Assembly: GCA_049999725.1 (NCBI GenBank) | Contig: JBNGIS010006389.1 | Coordinates: 87,733 to 151,732 of the forward strand | Origin: Haplomitrium mnioides | Lineage: Eukaryota; Marchantiophyta; Haplomitriopsida; Calobryales | Direction: 5' to 3' | DNA length: 64,000 nt | In this document: positions 45,480 to 57,420 of the stretch, piece by piece | Position numbering within the stretch: position 1 is the first letter of the stretch | Layout: each line of letters begins with the position of its first letter | Notes under the pieces: model-generated | Told to the model about the DNA's origin: nothing | Database searches by the model: none | What the model saw: only the letters and a program-made list of their open reading frames with translations | Translations under genes and position numbers: made by a program

Positions 45480-47452
45480 TTACAGTGACGATACTTCAGA
45501 CAAGAGAGCAAAGAGAGATGCAACAGCAAGGCAAGAAAGGGAAAATGAGGAGAGGTTGAAGAAATGACAACAAGAACAAAATAGAGGACAAGGAGAACAG
45601 GAGGAGGAGGGTACTCCTCTAAGTCCTCCGAGTTGGACATTGTTTTCTGGTTGGGGCTTACCTTCCTTTCCTTGATCCCCCTTACGCACTCCATTTGCAT
45701 ATCTTGGCCATAATACCCGAGAGCGAGAAGCAAAGCCTGTTATAGAGGAAAATTATTGGTGGAACAAGGATAACTATTTGGGGAATTTGTTCAGTGACGA
45801 ATAGGAGGACGAAGAGTTTGATGATTTCTTGCTCGGCAGCAGAAGTTCTGCTTTTTAGTTCCAAGAACCTTAACTCCTTCAACAGAGCCCTTTTTCCCAA
45901 TTATACAGCCTCATGCATTCGGAAGTGTCACAATGCAGGCGCCCAGTCATAACCAAGTGCGGTACAAACTTTATAATGGAAAAGGTGGGAGTGATAAAGT
46001 GGAAGAATTTTTGGATGGCTTTGAAGCATCCACCATAGCTAATGATGAAGGAACTTTTGTAGAGAGGCTTAAAATATTACCTAGCATATTTAAGGGATTA
46101 GCTCGGAAGTGGTATAACTTTGTAGATGCAACCGTCATACAAACTTATCCGGCCTTAAGAGCAAGGTTGTTGGAAATTTTCAGAGATTTGGGACATGAAT
46201 CCAAGGTGATAGCGGATTTTATTAAAATGAAGCAGAAGAAAAAGAGCTTAAGATGCTACACCCAAGAGATGAAAACCTTGATCTCAAAGATCAATCTGCA
46301 ACCGCCCCGTCTTATGCAAGTGGAAATGTACCTTAAAGGATTGCCCACAAAGACCTATCGGTACTGTAAGTTGGCCAAGCCGAGAACCTTTGAAGAGGTG
46401 GTGGAAGCAATGGAGACATATGAGGCCTCATTGAAAAGGAATACAGGATCAAAGAGGCATAAAAAGAAAAGGAACTACAAGGAGGAAGAGAGCCTTGAGG
46501 AGACAAAGTCTGATACAGAAAGTGAGATGTCTTCAACAACTGAAAGTTGTTCATCAACTGAGTCCAAGTCTAATAGTGATTCATCCTCAAGATATCGAGA
46601 CAAGAGAGGGAAGGAAAAACAAAACTCAAAATCAAAGCGAAAGGAGAAGCCTCACCCCATGGAAGAGCTTAGAAAGCAGTTCACTCAATTAGAAGTGAAG
46701 ATGGCTAAATCAAGAAACAAGAGGAAAGAATATGCTCCTCATAGATCTAGGGTATGGTGTTCGAGGTGTAAGGAGTAAGGGCACGTAGCTGATGTATGTC
46801 CCAAGGTGGAATCGACGACCTATTGCTCCTATTGCAGGAAGATGGGGCATACTATTTAGACTTGCAGAACTCTTACCAACTTCATAGCGAAGAGGGACAA
46901 CCAAGCTATGACTTTCCCTACTGCATGGGTCCAAGACTCGAGGAGTTACATACGGTAATCCCGAGTTCCAGTGAAACGCCTACCACCTTAAATCCTACAA
47001 ACTTTGTTTATGTATACAAAGGGACCGATGGGACCACCCAATTTACCAATACCCTGCCACTGCCAAGGGTACCATGTACTATCTACCAACCGGTGATGAA
47101 GGCAAATGCCCCAGTCAAGAGGGTTTGTTATAATTGTAGCAAATATGACCATTTTGCCAACATATGCCTCAATCTTAAAGCCCAAGTGGGGATGATCCCA
47201 ATATGTGGCAATTGTAAGGAGGCAAGGCATGTCAAGTCACATTGTACTAGTCCACATATTAACCCCATACGCACTGTGAAGTATGTGCAAGTATTCGAGG
47301 AGGACAAAGATGCTATGACAGTGAGGCAGGTGACAGTAGAATCACATCTTGAGGATGTATTTCGGGTGAAAACTAGAAGTCAGTCCAAGGACAAATCTCA
47401 AAAGGAGAAATTTGTTGTACCTTCAACTGGGAAGCCCAAAATTAATCATTAA
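45480..47452 (+). pseudogene. gag: gag of A with zinc knuckles
   Basis: An acidic, Gln-rich leader (45480-45930, several stops) precedes an open stretch of 281 codons (45933-46778). That stretch carries the gag core: YNGKGGSDKVEEFLDGFEAS, GLARKWYNFVDATV, KMKQKKKSLRCYTQEM, PRTFEEVVEAMETYE, then a Ser/Lys-rich linker. Zinc knuckles follow: CSRCKE*GHVADVCP at 46754, CSYCRKMGHTI*TC at 46821, then CYNCSKYDHFANIC and CGNCKEARHVKSHC in the next open frame (46796-47452). Each is CX2CX4HX4C, an unusually full set of four. The protein would bind and package element RNA. Confidence 0.88.
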
Positions 47453-48360
47453 TTGGAAGGACTTCCAGAGGAAAAGGACCTAGACTATGATAGAGAAGAC
47501 CCTAAGATTTATGCTAAGGTGGGCCAACCGATAAACCTTGAATATCGGGAGCTGGATGATAATGAGGAAGTCTCACAAAAAGTAAAGAGAGAACTGCAAA
47601 GGAAAATTGCAAAAGAAGTTAAGTTTAATTTTTCTCCTCTGGAAAAAGAAATGGGTTATACACCATTTGAAGGTGTAGTGGTGGACAAAGCAACAAAACC
47701 ATATGATACAGTTGGAGATGTAGGAGAAAGACAAGCCAATATCATGATCCGACAACTAATGAAGGTCTCTCCCAAGTGCAAGTAAGATTTGAGAGGATTG
47801 ATAGCCAAGTGGAGGAGGAAACGCCCTCTATCTGCTGTAGCCACTATGTGTGTGGATGTCACCGAGGACAGAGGAGCGCCAGAGATTACTATAGAGATTA
47901 CAGGTTGTATTATCAACAAAGTGCCTTTGGATGGAGGATCAGGGGTCAATATAATGATTAACCAAACCATGCATGATTTAGGAGTGCAAGGTATAGTAGC
48001 CACTCCAAAAATATTATGAATGGTCAATCAAACATGAGTGTATCCACTAGGAGTGGTCAAAGAACTCCCTACATTAATAGGAGGTATCACATTTAAGCTT
48101 GACTATGTGATTATTTGTCATACTACCATTTCTACTTTTCCCCTATTATTGGGACGACCTTGGCTTTACATAGCAGGAGTGGTGACAGATTGGAGACGGG
48201 TAGAATCATATTTCGGCATGGCACTAAAGTCACCCTACTCTTAAATGAACCCATGAGTCATGGAGCTGAGATGGCTAAGGAGGAATCTGATTATACTTCC
48301 GAGGATGAGGAGAAATCAAATGAGAAGACCTTAATAAAGGCACTGCAAAAATAGTGGTAG
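47453..48360 (+). pseudogene. Aspartic protease region of A
   Basis: A charged linker (47453-47785) precedes MCVDVTEDRGAPEITIEI and the active site VPLDGGSGVNIMINQTM at about 47922-47970. After a stop, GVVKELPTLIGGITFKLDYV and FPLLLGRPWLYIAGVV follow. The D-G-G-S-G motif and the later LLGRPWL stretch are the hallmarks of this protease type. Stops at 48019 and a frame change at about 48190 break it. Confidence 0.87.
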
Positions 48361-48410
48361 GTTTTAAATGGATAGATGAAGTACAAGACCCCTTAGAGGA
48401 TCTAAGCTAG

Positions 48411-49804
48411 TTGGCACAAGACCTTTATAAGGATCTTACTCATAATATGTTTGATACTCCCAATGAAATAACAGATTATAATTTCTACTTGTGGAGTATG
48501 AATGATAATGTATATGAATTGTCTTTAAATGATAATACCAAGGAAGAATTAGAGGAGATACTAGACCTCCCTGTCATACCACCACCTCCACCTGAATGCG
48601 ACGTAAGTAATGAAGGCATTTTTAAGAATGGCCAGTATAAGGAGATAAATGTGGGAACAACTGAGCATCCCAAGCTTCTAAGGGTGTCAATGGAGTTGGA
48701 AGGTGAAGAGCTAATAGGTTATTCTGAATAACTCAAGGAGTATTTTGATATAATTGCTTGGCACTACATGGATCTGAAAGGGGCAGACCCAACTGTCTGT
48801 CAACATCGAATTCATTTGGTGAAAGGATCTGTCCCTGTGAGACAAAGAAAATATAGATTAAATCCTAAATATTCCTTGCTTGTTAAGGAGGAGGTCCAAA
48901 AGTTGTTGGACGCATGTTTTATTTATCCAGTGGAGCACTCTGAATGGGTCTCTCCTATAGTCATCGTTTCTAAGAAGAATAAGAAGCTGAGAATTTGTCA
49001 AGATTATAGGAAGCTTAATAGTGTTACCAAGAAGGATCACCACCCACTACCATTCATTGATAGTATTTTGGATACAGTGGCTGGGAAGGAGAGATACTCC
49101 TTCATGGACAGATTCTTAGGGTATAACCAAGTGCTCATACATCTTGAAGATAGAAACAACACCACATTCACCACTGATTGGGGAACTTTTGCCTACAATG
49201 TAATGTCGTTTTGGCTATGTAATGCACCATCTACGATTGGGGAACTTTTGCCTACAATGTAATGTCGTTTTGGCTATGTAATGCACCATCTACGTTTCAA
49301 TGGGTGATGACAACTGCCTTCAAAGTATATCTCAAAATGTTTTTGGAGATTTTTATTGATGATTTTTATGTCCATTCGGATCAAATTTCTCATAAAGACA
49401 AGTTGAGATTGTGTTTCCAGAAGTGTAAGGAGTATGGAATATGTCTACATCCAGAGAAATCCTATTTTGGAATGAGTGAAGGAATCTTATTGGGACATTG
49501 GATTTCAAGATTTGGGATATCAGTTGATAAAGAGAAGGTAAAGAAAATACAACTGATTCCAATACCCACAACAGTTAAGGAGGTTAGATCATTTCTAGGT
49601 TGTGTGGGCTATTACAGAAGGTATGTGGACAAGTATGCTTGGATTGCTGCTCCATTAACCAAGTTGTTAAAGAAGGCACAAAAGTGGTGGTGGGGTCTAG
49701 AGTCACAAGAAGCATTTAAGGTGCTTAAAAAGAAGATGACAGAGGCGCCTATTATGGCAGTACCCGAATGTCGGGTTCCAGGTTTCCAGGTCTATGTTTG
49801 CTGA
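48411..49804 (+). pseudogene. Reverse transcriptase of A
   Basis: The linker is open to 48731. RT starts with MDLKGADP, VPVRQRKYRLNPKYSLLVKE, SEWVSPIVIVSKKNKK, LRICQDYRKLNSVTKKDHHP and YNQVLIHLEDRNNTTFTT. A 59-bp tandem duplication (49176-49293) throws the frame. In the second frame it continues SFWLCNAPSTFQWVMTTAF, FLEIFIDDFYVHSD (catalytic Asp pair) and FLGCVGYYRRYV. It ends at the first residues of RNase H (FQVYVC), where the expected DAS is gone. Confidence 0.92.
49176..49293 (+). repeat. 59-bp perfect tandem duplication in RT
   Basis: The unit GATTGGGGAACTTTTGCC...CACCATCTAC occurs twice head to tail (49176-49234 and 49235-49293) without a difference. 59 is not a multiple of three, so it shifts the RT frame between the FTTDWG and FIDDF motifs. 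Confidence 0.97.
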
Positions 49805-50410
49805 ATTTTTTGAAGTGTGTTTTTTCGAAGGTAACTCTTTTGACTCGAAGGTGTGCAAATTCAGAAGTGCACGCGCGAACAATTTTTCGGAGATGTCTTC
49901 AGAAGTGTAGACCTCATATTCGGAGTTTGGAAGTGCGACAGTCAAGTTCTAGCAATTCACTTCAAAGGCGGGTGCATCGATATCTTGGGTTTCATTCGAA
50001 GGGGAGGCGTCATGTGGTGAAAGGTCGAACTAAGCATCGGCACGAATTTTGGTGATGCAGTAGTGTTGCTCGGAGGTCACGTTTTTGGAGGTACCCTGTT
50101 AGGTTTCAACGATTTTTGAAAGTGCGGTTTCGAATTGGAGGTGTGTTTTGCTACGTGTTCTGCAGTGTCAGGTCTATTTGGACGTGCAATGTCAAGCTTT
50201 CGGACATGAAGATTTTTGGAGGTGTTCTGTTTTCTACAGTGCGGGTTCAGTGGTCTACGCAGATGTTCACTCGGAGGTCGTTGTTGAGTTTTTGGCGGTG
50301 CAGCATTGCAGTCTGTGGTGCGGTTGAGGAGTTCATGAGAGGTGTTGTTAGGGTTTACAACGCATTTGGAGTTGTGTTTCTGCGGAAGTGAGTTTGATTG
50401 TTGTTTTGAG
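49805..50410 (+). other. Junction region of A; no clear gene
   Basis: Right after the broken RT, the sequence becomes rich in short GGAAGTG, GGAGGTC and TTCGAAGG words. It resembles neither pol nor the nearby LTRs. It may be the U3 start of the long LTR or a 3' non-coding stretch exposed by a deletion. Confidence 0.4.
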
Positions 50411-52246
50411 ATGAGCGGAGAGAGGCTTTCCTCTCCTACCTTCAAGGGAATTATAATTCCCTCGGATTGGAAAAAAGAGAAGCTGATGGTAGAGAGGATA
50501 GGGCTCTTAGGATTGTTTGAGATGCCATGGCAGATTCATTCTCCGGCTATGGTGGTAGAGTTCATGGAGGGACTCAAAGGCCATGAGGTGATAGTGCGGG
50601 GGAAGACCTTCGACATCACCCCTACTCTTATGGAGAGTGTGCATAAACTCTTGAGTAATGGACAGAACAAGCTTATGTTGGCTAGGAAGGATGACATACT
50701 TCCTTTGATGGTGCCTAGCGTGATTGGCCATAAGGATGGGTGAAATGTGAAAGATGTAAGAGATCAGGGGCTGCGATAGGTGGCGTACACATGGGCAGCT
50801 TTGGTGACTCCTGAAAAGGGGTCTTATATTTCTGGGAGATTTTTACTTATGTTGTATAGAGGTGCTGCAGGGACTACCTATCGATGGCATCCTTGTTTTG
50901 CGATGTGGTTGTGAGGATGTTTTCTATGAGGAGTTACATGACTTGTGTGGGGCCGGTTGCTTACCACCTATTGCATCATGTGGGTTTGCTCGAGGAGGTG
51001 GAGAGGAGGGAGATGGAGAGGAGGAGATCTTTTATGGCCATTCCTCCGAGGGTAACACCTTTGGTGGTGAGGTCACCTACCTTATCCACACCAAGAGCGG
51101 GGAATTCGACACCTATAACGCCACAAGAGGATATATTGGATGATATGGTGACCCCTCCACCTCCTCTTGGGAGCACTAGGTTGACATCTACTTGGTCATT
51201 TACTGCATTCAATGAGAGGAGGAGGAGTGGAGTAGAGAGTAGTGGAGTGTCACGAGATGCCACTCCTATTGAGACATCTGAGGGAGGTGATACTAAAGTG
51301 GAGGGGGACGATCCAGTGAGACCACATGTGGAGAGTTGTGGACTAGGTGTTCCATTTGCGGAGGCAGTCCCATCTGTACTAGTAGATGAGTTGATGGGAG
51401 TCTGCGATGAGTTATTCTGCACAGCTTCCAATTTGTAGCATCAGGCTACTACATTGCGAGTTGGTATATTGCACAAGTGTGGGAGAGCAGTGGTGGATCC
51501 TTTGAACACCCGAGTATTTGGCATTGATGGGGAGACACACCGAGTTACAACATGAGCTTGTGTGTACTCAAATGCGGCCTTCTTGGGAGCAGCAAGTTCT
51601 GGTGGATCGAGTTAGAGGGATGTAGAGTTTGGCGATTGAGTTGGTCTTGTCCCTCACAAATACCCATCAGAGTGTGGCAGATCATGTTGTGCGATTAGAG
51701 GAGATGGGTGCCTTTACATATAAGGCGGCAACCTATGATGCGTTGGTGACCCATGGTGATGGACCTCCAGAGCATGTACGAGCAATATTGGAGGAGGTGG
51801 CTACTTCCACTCTCGGGCAGTTTGAGCATTTGTATGAGAGTCTTAGGGCTGAGAATGTGGCTTTGTCATCCTCTATTCAAGCAAAGGCTAAAGCAGAGCA
51901 GAAGTTGAGGAGACGTTTGTCTCACCTTGTAGCCATGGCTGAAGGGAGGAAAGAGATAGAAGATGAGGAGATCCAGGACGCGGAGGTATAGGGAGAGAGA
52001 GAGATGAGTGAGAGAGTGGAGGATATGATTGGCTCCAGTACAACATTACCACCTCCTACTACCACTTTTGAGAAGAAGAGCATATTGGAGTTTTTGGCGG
52101 AATCGGGTGCTCTTCTGCTTCATATGGGAGAATCCAAGGATGCCTCAGACGATGAGGATCACCTAGTGTTTTGGCAGACTGTAGTGAGGACACAAGGAGG
52201 TCAAAGTTCTAGTGGTAGAGTGAGACCGTGTAGGAGGGTGGGTTAG
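50411..52246 (+). pseudogene. Accessory reading frame of A (LTR-borne or LTR-adjacent)
   Basis: In three open pieces with a few shifts this reads as one protein of about 600 residues. The N-part (50411-50743: LPWQ-like FEMPWQIHSPAMVVEFMEGL, VIVRGKTFDITPTLMESVHK) resembles the putative plant transposon protein domain seen beside Athila-like elements. The middle (50884-51438) has a TM-like start, a Pro/Thr-rich linker and VPSVLVDELMGVCDELF. The C-part (51629-51991) is a predicted coiled coil (HVRAILEEVATSTLGQFEHL, ENVALSSSIQAKAKAEQKLR) with an acidic end. The second half is duplicated in the 5' LTR (43054-43746). Function is not known. Confidence 0.6.
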
Positions 52247-53197
52247 CTAGATATTATGTCAGTTTTGGGTATGCCTATAATAATCTAGTTTTGAATGTAT
52301 GTCGTTGTAGTTCACTTAGGGCAGTAGATGTTAGTAGTAAATTTTGTGAGCATTAGTGATTATGGCGGTTAGTAGTTACGTCAGTTGCCACCTGACATTG
52401 ACATGGTCGGAGTGATTCCCGCGGATGGGGTATAACTCTGTGTTGGATGTTATTTTGTCATCACCATCATAATTTATTTTGAGCATATTGAGAAAAAAAC
52501 TAGGGGTTGATATTGATCCCGAGTGTCTGTGTTCGATGTTGATGGTCCTTAATAAAGTTGCTAGCAAGATATTGTCATCTTGTAAACGTAGCTTGATCTC
52601 GCAAATTTCTTAATTCTTGTTTGATGGGTTAGCGGGAACGTGCATCTTGAATAATGTGTGGCAGGGTTGGTTGTGTCATGTCTTGCTTGAAATTCTTAAT
52701 TTATATAGGACTGCTAGACCGAAAATAGTTCTTGATTTACTAGAAATTTCAAGAGGAGGTGTCTTGAATCTAGAGGCTGAACTAGGATTTGAGAAGGCGG
52801 GGTTAGGTGCTGAAGATTTTCAGGCCAAGCTGTGGACTTGATCTAGCTAGGCTTTTGATTCTCCTTTTGGTCGGTCTTTGAGGAAAATTAACATGTCACC
52901 TTATAAAGATTGGATTTCCTTTGTATAGCTGTCGATTTCAAGTGAAAATTATCCAGTTTTTCATGTGTAGAAGCGGATAACCTTTTTTGAGAGTTCAAGA
53001 GGGTAGAATTCTCAGCCTTTGGGTGTGAGGATTAATACTCCCTTTGGTTTGGCAAAGGTTAAATAAGCCAATTCAAGTCAAAATGTGTATAAGGTGTTAA
53101 ATACATAAGAAAAAAACCCTTTCCTCCCTCTTTTCCCAGCGGTTCGACCTCTAGTTTTGTCACTTCTTGGCAATATGAGTGCTACCACCGTATTACA
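51210..53197 (+). repeat. 3' LTR of A (part shared with 5' LTR)
   Basis: Homologous over its whole length to 43018-45032, with a few percent differences by eye. It ends CACCGTATTACA at 53197. The true LTR start may lie farther left (as far as about 49805), since no polypurine tract precedes 51210. Confidence 0.8.
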
Positions 53198-53249
53198 AGG
53201 CAGCTTTGCAATTGGAGGGTCAGAGGTCAGAATGAGAGGGATGAGAAGA

Positions 53250-53296
53250 GAAGAAGAAGAAGAAGAAGAAGAAGAAGAAGAAGAAGAAGAAGAAGA
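53250..53296 (+). repeat. (GAA)n microsatellite
   Basis: About 15 GAA units lie shortly after the end of element A. Confidence 0.95.
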
Positions 53297-53639
53297 GGGG
53301 TTCTAGATTGGAAGCTCAGAAGACGTGAGGCTTTTAGCTGTGGGCTTGTTGGCCCTCACAAAACATGTGGCTTGTGCTTTCTTTCTAGGCAAGACTAGGG
53401 CTGATTGAAGAGAGTTTCAAGAAGGCGCATGGAGGCGTAAAAGCTTGCCAATGGAAATGTGAGCCTGTTGTTGAGCCATATCTACAAATATGTCATATGG
53501 TGGGATGTTCAATTAGGACAAGGGAAGACCCCTACATTTATGTCTCCCCAAAGGAATCCCTTTGACAGTCTTCTTGGGAGGGAGAGTCGAAACTTCAAAT
53601 GGAGTTGTATGGTTTGGATAGGCAGAGGAAGCATTCAAG

Positions 53640-55800
53640 TCTAATTGAACAGGAGGAGAAGGAGTAGGATCCACAAGGTATGTGTTGGAATTATGAAAGA
53701 GAGATCAGCACGAACATTGTTTGGGTCAAGATCACAAACGAATTGAAGCATTGCCGCTCCTGCTGGTGAGCTAGCCAAAGGAAGGGCTGCCACTACACTT
53801 GGTTCCTCAGGATGAAGAGGTGCAACAGGTGTGGTCAATTGGCACCCTGGTGGAAAGGTAACATGAATTTGGACCACGTAAACTTGTTGGACATTCTGAG
53901 GTGGACAAGCGCTTGAGGTTGCATGAAGGGGAAGAACTGGAGTCGCTTGATAGGTGCTCAATAACTGAGGTTGAGGCACATATGCCAAGGCCAGTTGCTG
54001 AGTTGGCTGAGCTACAAGAGCATGATTTGGCTGCACTTGGTAATAAGTGATATGCAGTGGTGAGGGGGTGTACGTTGATGTAGAATTCTGAGTTTGTTGT
54101 TGTGTTGACTGATATTGTTGTGGTTGCTGATTTTGTGGTTGCGCATAGGTACTAGGATGTTGATATTGTGGAGCTTGGTGGTAGTACTGTTGATTGAAAC
54201 AAGTTGGGTGTTGCGGATAAGAGGGCAGGTTATGTTTATATGACTAGTAGTTATGTTGTTGTCTATATTGAGGTTGATGTTGAGCATAATACAAATTAGA
54301 GTGTTGGCCCCAATGCCCAAACCGATTGTTGTAAGGCCTCTGGCTGGGAAAGCCCTGATTGGGGGGTTGATAGATAGGCTAAGATCTATTCTGATAGTAT
54401 TGCCTAGTACGAGGATGAGAGAAGTCTCTCGAGATGTGATCAAGGTTCTAGCGGTTATAACAAGTCTGTCTCATAGGAGGCCTAGAATGAGCATAGGGGG
54501 GATTTCCCTCTTGCTGCGTGGCTGCTTGTGGGTAGCTCTATTAGTGATAAAGAGCAAGCTGTGTAGCTGGAGGAGCTTGGCATATAGATGTGAGAGTAGG
54601 AGCTTGACTTGTTGATGGTGTTGATTGGGGTATAGTTAAAGAGCCTATTGTTGTTGTAGGAGGCAAAACAACGGCCATATTAGCAGTAACATTTGATTTG
54701 GCTTCCACAACTTGAAGCCTTTGTTGAATAGGAGAGACATCAGTCTCATGGTTTGAAGAAAGACTAAGGTCACACTAAGTTGTCCAAGGACAAGCCTATT
54801 AGAGAGAGTGTTGTTGATTGCCCATGGTGCACCAAACACTGGTAGGCTGAGATTGTGTATTGGATTTAGCACTAGAGTTTACCATTTGTATCTTCATATT
54901 TGCCATCTGGTTAACAAGGAGAGTTGAGAGATCATTTCTGACTTCAGCTCGGAACTCAACAAATTCATCTTGTCGTGAGTTAGAAGCTATCGAGGATTCA
55001 AATCTTGTAGAGACCACTAGATTATGATGTGAGTGAGCTTGTGCAATAGTACGCGTAGCATGTGAGGCACCATTACTCAAGGTTCTCATATTGGATAACT
55101 CACTAGATGAAGAGGAAGAAGCAAAAACAAAGTGCTCTTGTTTTAAGAGCATCTTTTTGTATGAAATAGCTACCTGAATAGCTCTATCTAAGGTCTATAG
55201 GTCCTAGAGCAACACATGCTCTTGAATGGAATTAGGCAGGCCTTTGATGAAAAACCTGATCTGGTCTTTAAATGGAGGTGGAGTTTCTCTTTTGCTTACA
55301 ACAACTTTAAGTTTGTTGTTGTAGTCTTGGATGGATTCTTCAACATATATTCAAATTCAAAAGAGATAATCCCATGCATAGTTGAAGTGGTATGCTGGAT
55401 GAAAGTAGTCCAGAAAAGTAGTGCAATGATCAAGCCATAAGACAATAGTAGTGACCTCTATAAAATACCAATTTATGGCATTGCCATCTTAGGTGGTACA
55501 AAAGTGATGCCCTGAAACATCATTAGGATCCCTTGTAGCGAGGGTGAAGGCTAGAAAGCAATTCAAATGCTTGTCAACATCTACTCAATCAACAATCTTT
55601 TGGCTAATAAATTTTTGGCACATATACCTCGATGGCAATGGTGGGTGGCTGAAAAGCCATGGCTACGATCTGATTGAGAAAATGAGAGGGAGAACCTAAT
55701 AGACTACTCCTCTTGCTAGGATATAGAGGATGAAGATACCTATGGATGTATCGATCAGTTCTAGATAAAGTGAGAGGAGGAGGAGGACAATTCATACACC
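53640..55800 (-). pseudogene. gag: gag-like gene of another gypsy element (minus strand)
   Basis: The start is near 55660 (MAFQPPT), or upstream of it. Gag-core fragments follow in broken frames: FTLATRDPNDVSGHHFCTT, NAINWYFIEV, FIKGLPNSIQEHVLL (55200-55560), typical of plant Retrotrans_gag. Then come a Ser-rich linker (55150-54800) and a long tail rich in Gln, Pro, Tyr and His (54300-54010), running into LVAQPTQQLALAYVPQPQLL and PGCQLTTPVAPLHPEEPS (53990-53700). No zinc knuckle or pol follows. No LTR pair was found, so the element is a fragment. Confidence 0.6.
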
Positions 55801-57420
55801 GAATGAAGCAAATGTGTTTGCTTGAGATTTAGTTCTAGACTCCAAGAATCTAGAAAAGAGATGTGCCACAAAAAAGAAAAGGAAACTTGAAACATATGGC
55901 CTCTCGCCCAATATGCAAATGCAAGCAAAAATGACAAAAGAAAGGTGTAGCACAACTCGGATCTAGAATGGAAGAGTACTAACCTAGATCATAGAAAAAT
56001 CCAATAGCTTATGGAATATGAAGGTACTTGACCTTCAAGAGAAAATTAAACTAAAGAGCACATAGAAAAAGAAGGTGAATAAACTAGTGGGTATATTTAA
56101 GACTAATAGCAGACTCTATGTCCTCAAAACTAAGGGTATTAAGAGGAATCCATTTGGCCAACCATTAAAAGGTATCAATGGCCTCTACCCACATATAATA
56201 TAAGAAATGTTCTATTGTCATATCACATGCTTCAGCCATTTCAGGAAAGGACATGTTGGTTGTGTAGGTCTCATTGTGGCCGATAGTGGATTCACTAGAA
56301 GAAGCTCTTCAGGAAAGAAAGGCAGAGGAAAGCGACAACGACGCTATTGTTTGGTCTATTGTCAAGGCATAGGGAGGAGCCATACCTCTAATAGGTTGTA
56401 GTATGTTGCCTAGCTTCTAAGTTGACCTACTCACTAAGGCTTCTCAAATAGATAAGAAATGACCAGTTGCTTTTGGTTCAATCATGATAGTTTGAGTTGG
56501 ATCAACTTGCATATATAAAAGGTCCCCCATTGATTGGGCTATCTAAGGAAAACACTCAATTGTGATGGCATTGAAGTCCACCTGAACATGAAGGGTAGTG
56601 AAGGTGCTTTGTCTTTCCCTCAAGACCGGCTTAAGACTTGCACACAATTATTGGTTTAAAGTTTTGTCTTCATGTGCAAAATTGAGTTTAGGATCAGATT
56701 CAATGTATCATGTCCAGAATAGAAAATAAATAAATCACATGCATATGATTTTATGTGTTGCAACTTGAAAGGCAAAACTCAGAATACATACATAGAAATG
56801 ATCTCACATAAATTTGACATACAAAAAAATAGTTCTTTGTTGAGGTACAAGAATAATCATATGCCAGTTCAGACTATAGTTCAGATTCATAGCCAACAAC
56901 TTGACTCACAAGATCTCCAATATCCCCATCTAAAGTAACTCACCCCTTCACATATAACTAACGTGATGAACTACTCACACTATTCTCTCAGGAATGACAA
57001 ATATAGGGTACATACACCCACGATTTGACTCCACTAGTATTGTCCACAACTTGCCCAATAAAGAACACTAAACAGAGTACGACATAAAACTAGAATACTA
57101 TACTCACTCACAAAACATTCAACACAAAATTTCTTAATTTTCTTTTCCTTAGCTTTTTTAATTTTCTTTTCCTTAGCTACCAGTTGGTGAAACCACCTTA
57201 GGAAGGAATCATGCTGATGGAGCCAGCTCTTGATTTGAGAACATCGTCAATGTCAACCATCAACTGGACACCTCTCTTTCTTCAACCGATAGCCACCCAA
57301 AAGAGTCTTTGTGACATAGCCAAGATAGTAATCTCTTCTTGCATCCACCTTTGTTACTCACCTCGACATCCTCCAACTTAGGAAAAACTGTGTCCTTCTT
57401 CACTATTCTGCGATTTATTT
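55801..57420. other. No gene recognised
   Basis: Short frames only. An 18-bp word (ATTTTCTTTTCCTTAGCT) is repeated in tandem at about 57137-57179. A minus-strand frame at 57260-57451 (MFGEGNKVAEKINRR...) is Lys/Glu-rich and unrecognised. Confidence 0.4.

Larger units (their letters stand above)
43018..53197 (+). mobile_element. Athila-like gypsy element A (internally deleted)
   Basis: It has a 5' LTR (3' part only), a tRNA-Asp-type PBS, gag, zinc knuckles, protease and RT. The pol sequence breaks off after the start of RNase H at 49800. Then comes a coding-like region and an LTR ending at 53197. LTR homology runs 43018-45032 against about 51210-53197. RNase H and integrase are absent, so the element is a deletion derivative. 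The PBS type and DGG protease fit Athila-like elements (inference from family knowledge). Confidence 0.85.

Noticed and set aside
45224-45733. 169-codon minus-strand frame upstream of gag A
   Set aside because: Antisense to the acidic leader of gag A; Leu/Ser-rich composition typical of a shadow frame.
50884-51438. Possible host gene encoding a 184-residue protein
   Set aside because: Its second half is repeated in the LTR at 43054, so it belongs to element A rather than the host.
54012-54443. 143-codon minus-strand Ile/Asn-rich frame
   Set aside because: It is a shifted-frame shadow of the Q/P/Y-rich gag tail; the in-frame reading of the same bases makes better sense.
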